Shown here: one piece after another, positions 54,693 to 62,958 of the stretch
Numbering within the stretch: the stretch's first letter is position 1
Layout of the letters: every line of letters begins with the position of its first letter
Assembly (NCBI RefSeq): GCF_016863275.1
Contig: NZ_BOOO01000019.1
Span: forward strand, 124,001 to 188,000
Length of the DNA: 64,000 bases
From: Planotetraspora mira
GTDB taxonomy: Bacteria > Actinomycetota > Actinomycetes > Streptosporangiales > Streptosporangiaceae
Direction: 5' to 3'
Made by a program: the position numbers and the translations under genes
The notes under the pieces: model-generated
The model's input: the letters and a program-made list of their open reading frames with translations, nothing else
Told to the model about the DNA's origin: nothing
The model's database searches: none

Positions 54693-56126
54693 CTAGTGGG
54701 TGTGCGGCATCGCACCGGCGGGTGCGACTCCTGCGGGCACGATGATCGCGGCCAGCACGGCGGCGACCACGGCCGCGACAGCACTGACCGTGAAGGCGTG
54801 GGCGACGCCGGACGTGCTGATGTCGCCGGTCACGCCGCCGACGGCGACGCTGGACAGGACGGCGACCCCGAGTGCGCCGCCGAGTTCGTGGAAGGTGTTC
54901 ACGATTCCCGAGCGAGTGCCCGCCTCGTCGGGGACGACCCCGCTCAGCGCCGCGGTGACCGCCGTGACCAGCGCGGCGCCGACACCGATCGCCGCCACGC
55001 TGAGCCCGGCGACCAGACCGACCGGGCCGCCTGCGGCGGCCGCCAGCCCGGAACCGAGCGCGGCGACTGCCAACGAACCGGCTGCGAGCACGCGCCCGTC
55101 GAGCTTCGTTACGGCCTGGCTGCCGCCGTGGGCACCGATGATCGTGCCGAGCGCGATCGGCAGGAAGGCCAGACCGGTCCCCGCGGCGCTGTAGCCATGA
55201 AGACGCTGGAGGTAGAACGACCCGAGGTAGAACGCGCCCACCAACAGACCGGTTGCGACCAGCATCAGCATCACCCCGGCCACCACCGGACGACCGGTCA
55301 GCACCCGCAACGGCATCAGCGGTGCGACGGCCACGCGCTCGACCAGCACGAACACCCCGTACAGCAGAACCGCCACGGCCAACGGCACGAGCGTCGACAC
55401 CGCGAGCCAACCGTGTCCGCCGACGTTGACCAGCCCGTATATGGCGGCGCCGGTGGCGAGGGTGACCGAGAGCGCCCCGGCCGCATCCACCTGGACCGGC
55501 CCGGACCGGTGTCGCCACCTGGCGGGAATCACCATGGGCGTCAGCGCCAGGACGATCAGCCCGGCCGGCACGTTGATGAAGAACACCCACCGCCAGCCCG
55601 GGCCAGATGTCAGCAGGCCGCCGAGAATCACGCCCAGGGCCGAACCCGCACCGGCGATCGCCGCCCATATGCCCAGCGCCCTTGCCCGGTCCTTGCCGGC
55701 AAAGGTCGTGGTGACCATCGACAGCGCTGCCGGTGACATCAAGGCCGCGCCGATGCCCTGCGCCGCACGGCCAGCCAGCAGCATCGCCGCGTCGGCCGCG
55801 AGTCCGCTGACCAACGACGCGACAACGAAGATCGCCAGACCGCTGAGGAGCATCCGGCGAGCACCGAACATGTCGGTAGCGCGGCCGCCGAGCAGCATGA
55901 GACCGCCGAAGACCAACGTGTACGTCGTCAGCACCCACGGCATGATCCCCCGGTGCAGCGCCAAGTCGACGCCGATGTCGGGCAGCGCCACGTTCACGAC
56001 GGTCACGTCGAGAACGAGCATGAACTGCGCGACGCTCAACAGTCCCAGCAGCCACCACCGCCGCGCGTCAGGTGATTCGGTGTGCTCCCGGTCGTTGGAG
56101 ATGGGCAACGGTGACGTAGCCGCCAT
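54693..56126 (-). CDS. MFS drug efflux transporter (DHA2, 14 helices)
   Basis: The 477-residue transporter has the major-facilitator motif GGRATDMFGARR between helices two and three. VLDVTVVNVALPDIG at the end of helix one is typical of the EmrB/QacA group. WRWVFFINVPAG in helix six marks the 14-helix DHA2 family of proton/drug antiporters. It sits divergent from a TetR regulator, the standard arrangement for inducible drug efflux. Confidence 0.93.
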   Translation of the reverse strand: MAATSPLPISNDREHTESPDARRWWLLGLLSVAQFMLVLDVTVVNVALPDIGVDLALHRGIMPWVLTTYTLVFGGLMLLGGRATDMFGARRMLLSGLAIFVVASLVSGLAADAAMLLAGRAAQGIGAALMSPAALSMVTTTFAGKDRARALGIWAAIAGAGSALGVILGGLLTSGPGWRWVFFINVPAGLIVLALTPMVIPARWRHRSGPVQVDAAGALSVTLATGAAIYGLVNVGGHGWLAVSTLVPLAVAVLLYGVFVLVERVAVAPLMPLRVLTGRPVVAGVMLMLVATGLLVGAFYLGSFYLQRLHGYSAAGTGLAFLPIALGTIIGAHGGSQAVTKLDGRVLAAGSLAVAALGSGLAAAAGGPVGLVAGLSVAAIGVGAALVTAVTAALSGVVPDEAGTRSGIVNTFHELGGALGVAVLSSVAVGGVTGDISTSGVAHAFTVSAVAAVVAAVLAAIIVPAGVAPAGAMPHTH

Positions 56127-56191
56127 GGCCTGATCCCTCCTCTGTGTAAACGGCCGCCGCGTACGCGATCGGCCCCCCGCAGGACTAACTT

Positions 56192-56368
56192 GAACATGCC
56201 TGTTCGGGTTAAACGCTAGGCATTAACTCGTACACCGTTGTTCGACTTAACGCAAGCCATGACGAAGCAGTACGCGGGCACCAGGCGGACATTTCTGGCA
56301 CCGCCCGCCGCCTACGCGACGAGAACGCGGGTGTTGCGAGGACAACATGAACTAGGCTGTTCGAGTTA
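56192..56368. promoter_or_regulatory. TetR operator region with three repeated boxes
   Basis: TGTTCGRSTTA occurs three times in the same direction at 56201-56211, 56239-56249 and 56358-56368. The first and third boxes are the right halves of inverted repeats: GAACATGCCTGTTC (56192-56205) and GAACTAGGCTGTTC (56349-56362). One pair lies near the MFS start and one just before the TetR start, so the regulator probably represses both genes. The 270-base gap holds no other gene that I can support. Confidence 0.6.
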
Positions 56369-56399
56369 CTCGGCGACCTTTCAGCTCACAGGAGTAGGG

Positions 56400-57053
56400 A
56401 TGGCAGCCACACCGCGCGGCGCCGGCGGCCGGCCCAGGTCCGCGCAGCGCGCAGCGGCGCCGCTCATGGAGCGGAGGGCCGACGCCCGGCGCAACATCGC
56501 GTCCATCCTGGACGCGGCCGTGCTGCTTCTCTCCTGCGACGCCGACGCCAGCGTCGCCGACATCGCCAAGGCAGCCGGTGTCGGCCGGGTCACGCTCTAC
56601 GGGCACTTCAGCACCCGCGCAGACCTCGTCGACGCTGTGCTGACGCGCACTGTGGAGCAGGCCGACGCCACTCTCGACGCGACCGACACGGCCGGTGACC
56701 CACGCCAGGCGCTGACCCGACTCGTCGGCGCCTCATGGCAGATCGTCCACCAGTTCCGGTCCGTGCTTCAGGCCGCCCAGCGCGAACTTCCCGCAGAACG
56801 GATCCGCGCCGTCCACGACCGGATCCTGCGTCGCGTCCAGACGATCATCGACCGCGGGCGACAGGCCGGAGTCTTTCGCGACGACCTCCCCGAGGAGTGG
56901 CTCGTCACAGTCGTGTTCAGCCTGATGCATGCCGCAGCCGAAGACAGCGCCGCTGGCGCGCTGGACACCGATGATGCGGCGCGGATCATCGCGGCGACGC
57001 TGCTCGCAGCCCTCACCGCGCCCGGTGCGACCGTGCCCACGGTGAACCCGTAG
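56400..57053 (+). CDS. TetR family transcriptional regulator
   Basis: The 217-residue protein has a TetR DNA-binding domain (about residues 28-75, NIASILDAAVLLL, VADIAKAAGVGRVTLYGHFS) and an all-helical ligand domain. The first 25 residues are basic and disordered. GGAG six bases before the ATG fixes the start. It is divergent from the MFS pump, with matching palindromes before both genes. Confidence 0.91.
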   Translation: MAATPRGAGGRPRSAQRAAAPLMERRADARRNIASILDAAVLLLSCDADASVADIAKAAGVGRVTLYGHFSTRADLVDAVLTRTVEQADATLDATDTAGDPRQALTRLVGASWQIVHQFRSVLQAAQRELPAERIRAVHDRILRRVQTIIDRGRQAGVFRDDLPEEWLVTVVFSLMHAAAEDSAAGALDTDDAARIIAATLLAALTAPGATVPTVNP

Positions 57054-57299
57054 CCGCCTGAACGCGCGGCAGGGCTCAGCACTACATCCCTGACTGGATG
57101 TGATTTCCGCCGGCCTACGCCGCCCGTGGTAGCGGCAAAGCCCTCCCCTGTCTGACGACCGGGACCGCTTGCGGCCGACATCGTGACTCATCACACGGAC
57201 GGCGCGGGTGGAGCGCCGGCTGCGGGACTTCGTCACCCGTTGAGGAAACCCGAGCCGGCGTGCCGCGATCACAGCACCACCGGTTGAAAGAGGAAAAGC

Positions 57300-57932
57300 A
57301 TGAAGATCACGCTCTTCGGGGCGACCGGAGGCACCGGCGGTCAGGTGATCCGGCAGGCCTGCGACGCGGGCCATGAGGTCACCGCGGTGGTGCGGGACCC
57401 GGCCCGGCTCACCGAATCGCATCCCCACCTGACGGTGCTGCAGGCCGACGTGATGGACCCCGCCGCGATCGGCTCGGCCATCGACGGGCGTGACGCCGTG
57501 GTGTCGGCGCTGGGCTCCCGTGACGGGCGGGTACCGACCACCGTCTGCACCGACAGCACGCTCAGCATCATCAAGGCCATGCACACCGAAGGCGTGCGAC
57601 GACTCGTCGTGGTCAGCGCCGGCACCCTTACCACCAACGGCGACGGACCACTGACCCGCCTGATCCTCAAACCGATGCTGGGCAAGGTGCTCAAGCACAC
57701 CATCGCCGACAAGCGCCGGATGGAGGATGTCATCCGGGCCAGTGATCTGGAGTGGACGATCGTGCGTCCGCCGATGCTCACCAACGGGCCCCGAACCGCT
57801 GCCTATCGCAGCGCCGTCGACCGCAACGTGCGCGGCGGGATGCGCATCTCACGCGCCGATCTCGCCGACTGCATCCTGCGTTGCCTGGTCAATCACGACC
57901 CGATCAATGCCGCGATCTCGCTCGGAAACTGA
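57300..57932 (+). CDS. NAD(P)H-binding atypical SDR (NmrA/BVR-B-like)
   Basis: The 210-residue protein has the atypical-SDR loop LFGATGGTGGQVIRQ, VVRDP after strand two, VVSAGTL and EWTIVRPPMLTN. This is the flavin-reductase/biliverdin-reductase-B-like group, which lacks classical YxxxK and often acts as a redox sensor or reductase. AGAGGAAAAGC precedes the ATG. The 246 bases upstream contain no gene I can support. It is followed by a methyltransferase remnant and an MMPL exporter. Confidence 0.9.
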   Translation: MKITLFGATGGTGGQVIRQACDAGHEVTAVVRDPARLTESHPHLTVLQADVMDPAAIGSAIDGRDAVVSALGSRDGRVPTTVCTDSTLSIIKAMHTEGVRRLVVVSAGTLTTNGDGPLTRLILKPMLGKVLKHTIADKRRMEDVIRASDLEWTIVRPPMLTNGPRTAAYRSAVDRNVRGGMRISRADLADCILRCLVNHDPINAAISLGN

Positions 57933-58023
57933 CCCGGCCATCGGACACCGCATGCCCCCGCACCCGGCCGCCATGCCATCCATCGACGCCCTATCCACCC
58001 ATGTCATCACCACAGGAGATGCG

Positions 58024-58164
58024 ATGCCGGTCATCGTCGACACCCATCAGGCCGATGCCTGGAACGGTTGCCAAGGCCACCATCGGGTCGATCAACATGA
58101 GCGCCACAACGCGGTGAACGACGGGCTGAACGAGGCCATCCACCCCGGGGCGTCGCGAGCATGA
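58024..58164 (+). pseudogene. 5' remnant of a SAM-dependent methyltransferase gene
   Basis: This short frame (46 codons) has a good ribosome site (AGGAG) and the segment QADAWNGCQGHH followed by HERHNAVNDGLNEAI. That pattern is the N-terminal lead of many actinomycete class I methyltransferases (AWNG-x-x-G-x-H-W...), but the SAM-binding domain is gone. Its TGA overlaps the ATG of the MMPL gene (ATGA). It is probably the leftover of a deletion that joined the two, now serving as a translated leader. Confidence 0.6.
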
Positions 58165-60338
58165 ACACCGGCGCCGAAGTCCGCAACCCGGCCATCATCC
58201 AGTTCTCTCGCTTCGTACTGCGGCACAAGCTGGCGGTGACACTGTCCTGGCTCGTCCTCTTCCTTGCCGGTGGCGCGACCTCCGGCCAGTTGTCGGGCCA
58301 CCTGTCGCACGACTTCTCCTTTCCGAACGCGGCCGGCGACAAGGCGAACCACGCCATCCTCACCGCCTACGGCACCGGAGCCGGCACATATCCGCTGGTT
58401 CCCGTGATCGTCCTCCCCGACGGAACCACCGCCGACGACCCGGCGGTCAAGCAGGCGTTCAACGCGGCGGCCGTCACCACGCGGATGCGGGTGGTGTCCT
58501 ATCCCTCCACCGGCGACCGCCGGTTCGTCGGCGCCGATGGGCGGACCGTCTTCGGGCTGGTCTTCACACCGCCCACCCGTGGCGCGTCCACACCCGACTA
58601 CGGCGGGCAGATCACCCGGGCGATGTCGAGCGTCCTCCCGGCGGGCGCGACGGTGCACGTGACCGGAATCAGCGAGTTGTCCACCGTGGATGACACCGGC
58701 TCGGGCAGCAGTGTTCTGACCGAGACGCTGATCGGTGGGCTCGGCGCGCTCATGGTGCTGGCCTTCGTCTTCGGCTCGTTTCTGGCCCTGGTACCGCTGC
58801 TGGTGGCGGCCGTGTCGATCCTCACCACGTTCCTCATCGTGCTCGGGCTGACCCAGGTCTCCGACGTGAGCTTCATCGTCCAGTTTCTGGTCGCGCTGAT
58901 CGGCCTGGGCGTGGCCATCGACTACTCGCTCCTGCTGGTCACCCGATGGCGGGAGGAGCGGGCCCACGGCTACTCCGGCGACGAGGCGGTACACCGCGCG
59001 ATGGCCAGTGCCGGGCGGGCCGTGCTGTTCAGCGGGGTGACCGTGGCCATCGGGCTGATCGCGCTGGTGGTTCTCCCCGTACCTTTCATGCGCAGCGTCG
59101 GATATGGCGGGATGCTCGTCCCCCTGGTCAGCGTGCTGGTCACCCTCACCCTTTTGCCGGTGCTGCTGGCCGCTGTCGGGCACCGAGTGGATTGGCCCCG
59201 GGTACGCCGGGAGGAGTCGGCCAGCCGCGTCTGGCGGGCGTGGGCCGGCGGCGTCGTCCGCGCCCGCTGGCTCGCCGCCGCCGGTGCGCTGCTGGTCCTC
59301 GGCGGCTTAGCCGTCGCCGGTTCGGACATCAAGCTCGGCGACGCCCACAGCGACGCGCTCGCTCGCTCGGCCCGACCGGCCGCCGCAGCCGGACTGGCCG
59401 ACCTGACCCGGGCCGGAATACCCAGCGGCGTACTGACCCCCATCGAAGTGCTCATCCCCGCCGGCACACAGCCACCGTCGACGCTGGACGGCCTGCCCGG
59501 CACCTTCGCGGCGGTCGCGCCATCCGACCCCGCGTGGCACCAGGCCGCGACGCGGCTGCTGGTCGTGCTGCCTGGCGACGAGGCGAGCAGCGACGCCGGT
59601 AAGGCCACTATCACCCGGGTACGCGATGTGCTGCACCGTGTGCCTGGCGCGCAGGTGGGCGGGCTGGGCGTATTGGAGCAGGACGCCGAAAACGTGCTCT
59701 ACGGACCGTTCCCGCTGCTGCTCGCCCTCATCGGATTGATCACCTTCGTCCTGCTGACCCGGGCGTTCCGCTCAGTGTTGCTGGCGCTCAAGGCGGTCGT
59801 GCTCAACCTGCTGTCCCTGGCCGCCAGCTATGGAGTGCTGGTCCTCGTATGGCAGGACGGCCACGGCTCACATGCCATCTGGGGGGTACCGGCCACCGGC
59901 GCGATCACCTTCTGGGTACCGCTGATGGGTTTCGCATTCCTCTACGGGCTCTCCATGGACTACGAAGTATTCATCCTCGCCCGGATGCGGGAGGAGTACG
60001 ACCGCACCGCAGACACCCGGACAGCGATCGTCGAAGGCCTCGGCCGTACCGGCAGGCTGGTCACCAGTGCCGCGCTGATCCTGTTCCTTGCCTTTGTCTC
60101 GCTGGCCACGGCGCCGGGCACCGACATCAAAATCCTGGCGACCGGACTGGGCGCGGGCATTCTGCTCGACGCGACAGTGGTCCGCAGCCTGCTGGTGCCG
60201 GCCACGGTGTCGCTGTTCGGCCGGTGGAACTGGTGGTTGCCCGGCTGGGCCGCCCGCCTGTTGCGCGTTCCGGCGGTGCCGGTCGATACGACATCCGTGT
60301 CCATCGCCGGCCCGGCTTCCCGTACCGCGGTCGGCTGA
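58161..60338 (+). CDS. MMPL family transporter
   Basis: The 725-residue RND-superfamily exporter is built as two repeats of a large extracellular loop followed by five or six membrane helices, about twelve in all. Proton-relay Asp-Tyr pairs are visible in each half: GLGVAIDYSLLLVTRWREE and GLSMDYEVFILARMREEYD. Actinomycete members move lipids or small hydrophobic compounds. The start is fixed by overlap with the preceding small frame. There is no lipid-synthesis cluster around it, so the cargo is unknown. Confidence 0.93.
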   Translation: MNTGAEVRNPAIIQFSRFVLRHKLAVTLSWLVLFLAGGATSGQLSGHLSHDFSFPNAAGDKANHAILTAYGTGAGTYPLVPVIVLPDGTTADDPAVKQAFNAAAVTTRMRVVSYPSTGDRRFVGADGRTVFGLVFTPPTRGASTPDYGGQITRAMSSVLPAGATVHVTGISELSTVDDTGSGSSVLTETLIGGLGALMVLAFVFGSFLALVPLLVAAVSILTTFLIVLGLTQVSDVSFIVQFLVALIGLGVAIDYSLLLVTRWREERAHGYSGDEAVHRAMASAGRAVLFSGVTVAIGLIALVVLPVPFMRSVGYGGMLVPLVSVLVTLTLLPVLLAAVGHRVDWPRVRREESASRVWRAWAGGVVRARWLAAAGALLVLGGLAVAGSDIKLGDAHSDALARSARPAAAAGLADLTRAGIPSGVLTPIEVLIPAGTQPPSTLDGLPGTFAAVAPSDPAWHQAATRLLVVLPGDEASSDAGKATITRVRDVLHRVPGAQVGGLGVLEQDAENVLYGPFPLLLALIGLITFVLLTRAFRSVLLALKAVVLNLLSLAASYGVLVLVWQDGHGSHAIWGVPATGAITFWVPLMGFAFLYGLSMDYEVFILARMREEYDRTADTRTAIVEGLGRTGRLVTSAALILFLAFVSLATAPGTDIKILATGLGAGILLDATVVRSLLVPATVSLFGRWNWWLPGWAARLLRVPAVPVDTTSVSIAGPASRTAVG

Positions 60339-60397
60339 ACCGACCACCGCACCAGCCGGGTCGCCGCCCTTCAGCATGGGCGTCCTATCATCCTGCT

Positions 60398-60739
60398 GTG
60401 TACGACGACGGCCTGGTGACGTGTACTGACGCAGAGTTGATCATCAACAAGTACTACTTCCCTTTCGGGTCGGCCAAGCGGATCCCGCTCTCCGGCATCC
60501 GCGGGGTGCGGTGGATGCCGCTCCCCCACGGAAGCCTGCGGATCTGGGGTTCCGGCGACTTCGTGCACTGGCTCAACCTCGACTCCGGCCGCCCTCAGAA
60601 GAAGGCCGCGCTCGTCATCGATCTGGGCCGCAGGATCGTGCCGATGATCACGCCCGACGAACCGGCCCGGCTCGTGGCGGAGCTCGCCGCCCACGGGATC
60701 ACCATCAGCGGGTTCCCGCAGGGCCCCGCACGGGCCTGA
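60398..60739 (+). CDS. Small PH-domain-like protein of unknown function
   Basis: The 113-residue protein reads as repeated short beta-strands (VTCTDAELIINKYYFPFGSA, RIPLSGIRGVRWMP, LRIWGSGDFVHWLNLD, ALVIDLGRRIVPMITPD) followed by a helix (EPARLVAELAAHG). This is the outline of a bacterial PH domain; the function is unknown. GTG is the start: TATCAT (60386-60391) ends six bases before it and no ribosome site exists, suggesting a leaderless mRNA. It converges on the AraC gene with nine bases between. Confidence 0.68.
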   Translation: MYDDGLVTCTDAELIINKYYFPFGSAKRIPLSGIRGVRWMPLPHGSLRIWGSGDFVHWLNLDSGRPQKKAALVIDLGRRIVPMITPDEPARLVAELAAHGITISGFPQGPARA

Positions 60740-60748
60740 CCGTGCTCG

Positions 60749-61666
60749 TCACACCGGAGACGGGGTGCAGTTGAGATCCCCGGCCTGCTGACGCAGCCGT
60801 GCGGCATCCTGGCCCGGCGGTACGCCGAACAGCCGGCGATACTCGCGGCTGAACTGCGACGCGCTGTCGTAGCCGACCGTGAACCCGACGGCGGCCACGT
60901 CCCGCGAACCGCTGAGGAGCAGCAGCCGGGCCTCCTGCAGGCGAATCCGCTTCTGGTACTGGATGGGCGTCATCGCGGTGACCGCGCGGAAGTGCCGGTG
61001 GAACGCCGACGAGCTCATCCCCGCAATCCCCGCGAGGTCGTCCACGCGAATCGCCTCCGCATGGTGGTCGCGGATCCACCGGATGGCGCGGCCGACGTGG
61101 GACAGGCGGCTGTCGGCGAGGCCGATCTGGCGGACCGTCGCCCCCTGCTCGCCGGTGAGCAGCCGCCAGTGGATCTCCCGCTCGATCATCGGCGCCAGCA
61201 CCGGCGCGTCGGCCGGGCGGCCGAGCAGTCTGACCATCCGCACCATCGCGTCGAGGAGGTCGTCCGGAGCGTCGCTGACCGCGACACCCCGCGGGGTCTC
61301 GGATCTTCGGCCGGGCTCACGCGCGTATGCGGCGGGCCCCGCCTCCAGGAGAAGCGACGCGATGACGGCCGGGCTGAGGGTGAGGCCGCAGCCGAGGAAG
61401 GGCCGCTCGGGACTGGCCTGCGCTAGTTGGCCGGTCACGGGCAGGCCGACCGAGACCACCAGGTACTGGCCGGCGCCGTAGTCGTAGATCCGGTCGCCCA
61501 GAGTGAGACGTTTCGCGCCCTGGGCGACCACGGCGAGCGTGGGCTCGGCGACGGTGGCCGTGGGAGGGGACGGCTTCTCGGCCGCCGACAGCAGCAGGCC
61601 CCCGACGGCCGGGCCTGATCGCCCGGCATGGCGGGTGATCAGGGAACGCAGTTCTTCCAGGGACAC
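60749..61666 (-). CDS. AraC family transcriptional regulator
   Basis: The 305-residue protein has an AraC_N-type N-terminal domain (about residues 20-170). Two helix-turn-helices follow (about 205-300, VDDLAGIAGMSSSAFHRHFR and VAAVGFTVGYDSASQFSREY). Members of this AraC_N group typically sit divergent from an aldo-keto reductase or alcohol dehydrogenase that they activate, as here. GTG reading VSLEELRSLI is the family-like start; the open frame extends further upstream without support. Confidence 0.92.
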   Translation of the reverse strand: MSLEELRSLITRHAGRSGPAVGGLLLSAAEKPSPPTATVAEPTLAVVAQGAKRLTLGDRIYDYGAGQYLVVSVGLPVTGQLAQASPERPFLGCGLTLSPAVIASLLLEAGPAAYAREPGRRSETPRGVAVSDAPDDLLDAMVRMVRLLGRPADAPVLAPMIEREIHWRLLTGEQGATVRQIGLADSRLSHVGRAIRWIRDHHAEAIRVDDLAGIAGMSSSAFHRHFRAVTAMTPIQYQKRIRLQEARLLLLSGSRDVAAVGFTVGYDSASQFSREYRRLFGVPPGQDAARLRQQAGDLNCTPSPV

Positions 61667-61822
61667 GTTCGATTCAAGCACCGAGGGCGGAGCGCCCCAT
61701 CCCGGTCCCGTCGAAGTCGCCAGGATCGTGCAAGACACCGGCAGTATCGATCTAACGTTTCCGCAGCTCAAGCCGCTTTACTCGAAGGGATGTTTTCCAC
61801 CCGTGAGCACAGGAGCACAAGC

Positions 61823-62905
61823 ATGGCGCTCGATTCCTATGTCAGCCTCGGCCACTCCGGCCTCAAGGTGAGTCCTTTCTGCCTGGGGGCGATGAACTTC
61901 GGCGAGGACGGCGGGATGGGCTGCGGCGTCGAAGAGTCGCAGAAGATCCTGCAGACCTACCTCGACCGCGGCGGGAACTTCGTCGACACCGCCAACTTCT
62001 ACACCAACGGCCATTCGGAGAAGATCATCGGCGACTTCTTCGCCCAGCGCCCCGGGCTGCGCGACCGCGTCGTCCTGGCGACCAAGTTCTTCTGCAATCT
62101 GCACCTGGGCGACCCGAACGGCGGCGGAGCCGGACGCAAGGCGATCCTCGGGCAGGTGGAGGACTCGCTGCGCCGCCTGCGGACGGACTACATCGACCTC
62201 TACTGGCTGCACAACTACGACTGGTCCACGCCCGTGGAGGAGACTCTGCGGACGCTGGACGACCTCGTCACCGCAGGCAAGATCCGATACGTGGGCTTCT
62301 CCGACACCCCGGCCTGGTTCACCGCGAAGGCGCACACCATGGCCCTGCTGCGCGACTGGACGCCGATCACCGCTCTGCAGATGGAGTACTCCCTGCTGGA
62401 GCGCACGATCGAGGGCGAGCTGATCCCACTGGCGCAGGACGCCGGCATGGGCGTGCTCCCCTGGAGCCCGCTCAAGAGCGGCTACCTGTCCGGGACGTAC
62501 GTTCGCGGCAACGGCATCCCCGCCGGGACCAGGCGCTCAGCAGTGCTCGGCGTGCCCAGCGAGGCCCAGTTCGAGGTGATCGACGCACTCGCCGCCGTCG
62601 CCGAGGAGGCCGGTGCGAGCTCCGCTGCGGTCGCTCTCGCCTGGGTGCAGAACCGCCCCGGCGTCACCTCCACGATCATCGGGCCCCGCCGGCTCGACCA
62701 CCTCGAGGCGAACCTCGCCGGACTGGAGGTGCGCCTGACCGAGGAGCAGACCGCCCTCCTGGACGAGGTGTCCACTCCCACGCTGAACTTCCCCGCCGAG
62801 CTCAACCGCCGGGTCGCGCCCATGCTCAAGTACTCGGGTGCCACCGTCGACGGGCAGAAGACGTCCGCCTACCCGCCTCTGCTGGAGAGCACGACCCGCT
62901 ACTGA
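61823..62905 (+). CDS. Aldo/keto reductase
   Basis: The 360-residue (alpha/beta)8 NADPH-dependent reductase shows its tetrad: Asp in FVDTANFY, Tyr in NFYTNGHSE, Lys in LATKFF and His in WLHNYDW. VGFSDTPAW and the cofactor-binding STIIGPRRLDHLEAN near the C-terminus are also present. It belongs to the YajO/Tas-like branch (longer than average, about 350 residues). AGGAG precedes the ATG. Probably controlled by the divergent AraC regulator, with carbonyl detoxification a reasonable guess. Confidence 0.93.
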   Translation: MALDSYVSLGHSGLKVSPFCLGAMNFGEDGGMGCGVEESQKILQTYLDRGGNFVDTANFYTNGHSEKIIGDFFAQRPGLRDRVVLATKFFCNLHLGDPNGGGAGRKAILGQVEDSLRRLRTDYIDLYWLHNYDWSTPVEETLRTLDDLVTAGKIRYVGFSDTPAWFTAKAHTMALLRDWTPITALQMEYSLLERTIEGELIPLAQDAGMGVLPWSPLKSGYLSGTYVRGNGIPAGTRRSAVLGVPSEAQFEVIDALAAVAEEAGASSAAVALAWVQNRPGVTSTIIGPRRLDHLEANLAGLEVRLTEEQTALLDEVSTPTLNFPAELNRRVAPMLKYSGATVDGQKTSAYPPLLESTTRY

Positions 62906-62958
62906 GCCGGGCGCTGGAGGTACTTGTCGCCCCACTGCATGAGAGCGAGGACAGGTGT

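Noticed and set aside
57054-57299. Possible small gene between TetR and the NmrA-like gene
   Set aside because: No frame there has a ribosome site, sensible length or recognisable sequence; it looks like plain intergenic DNA.
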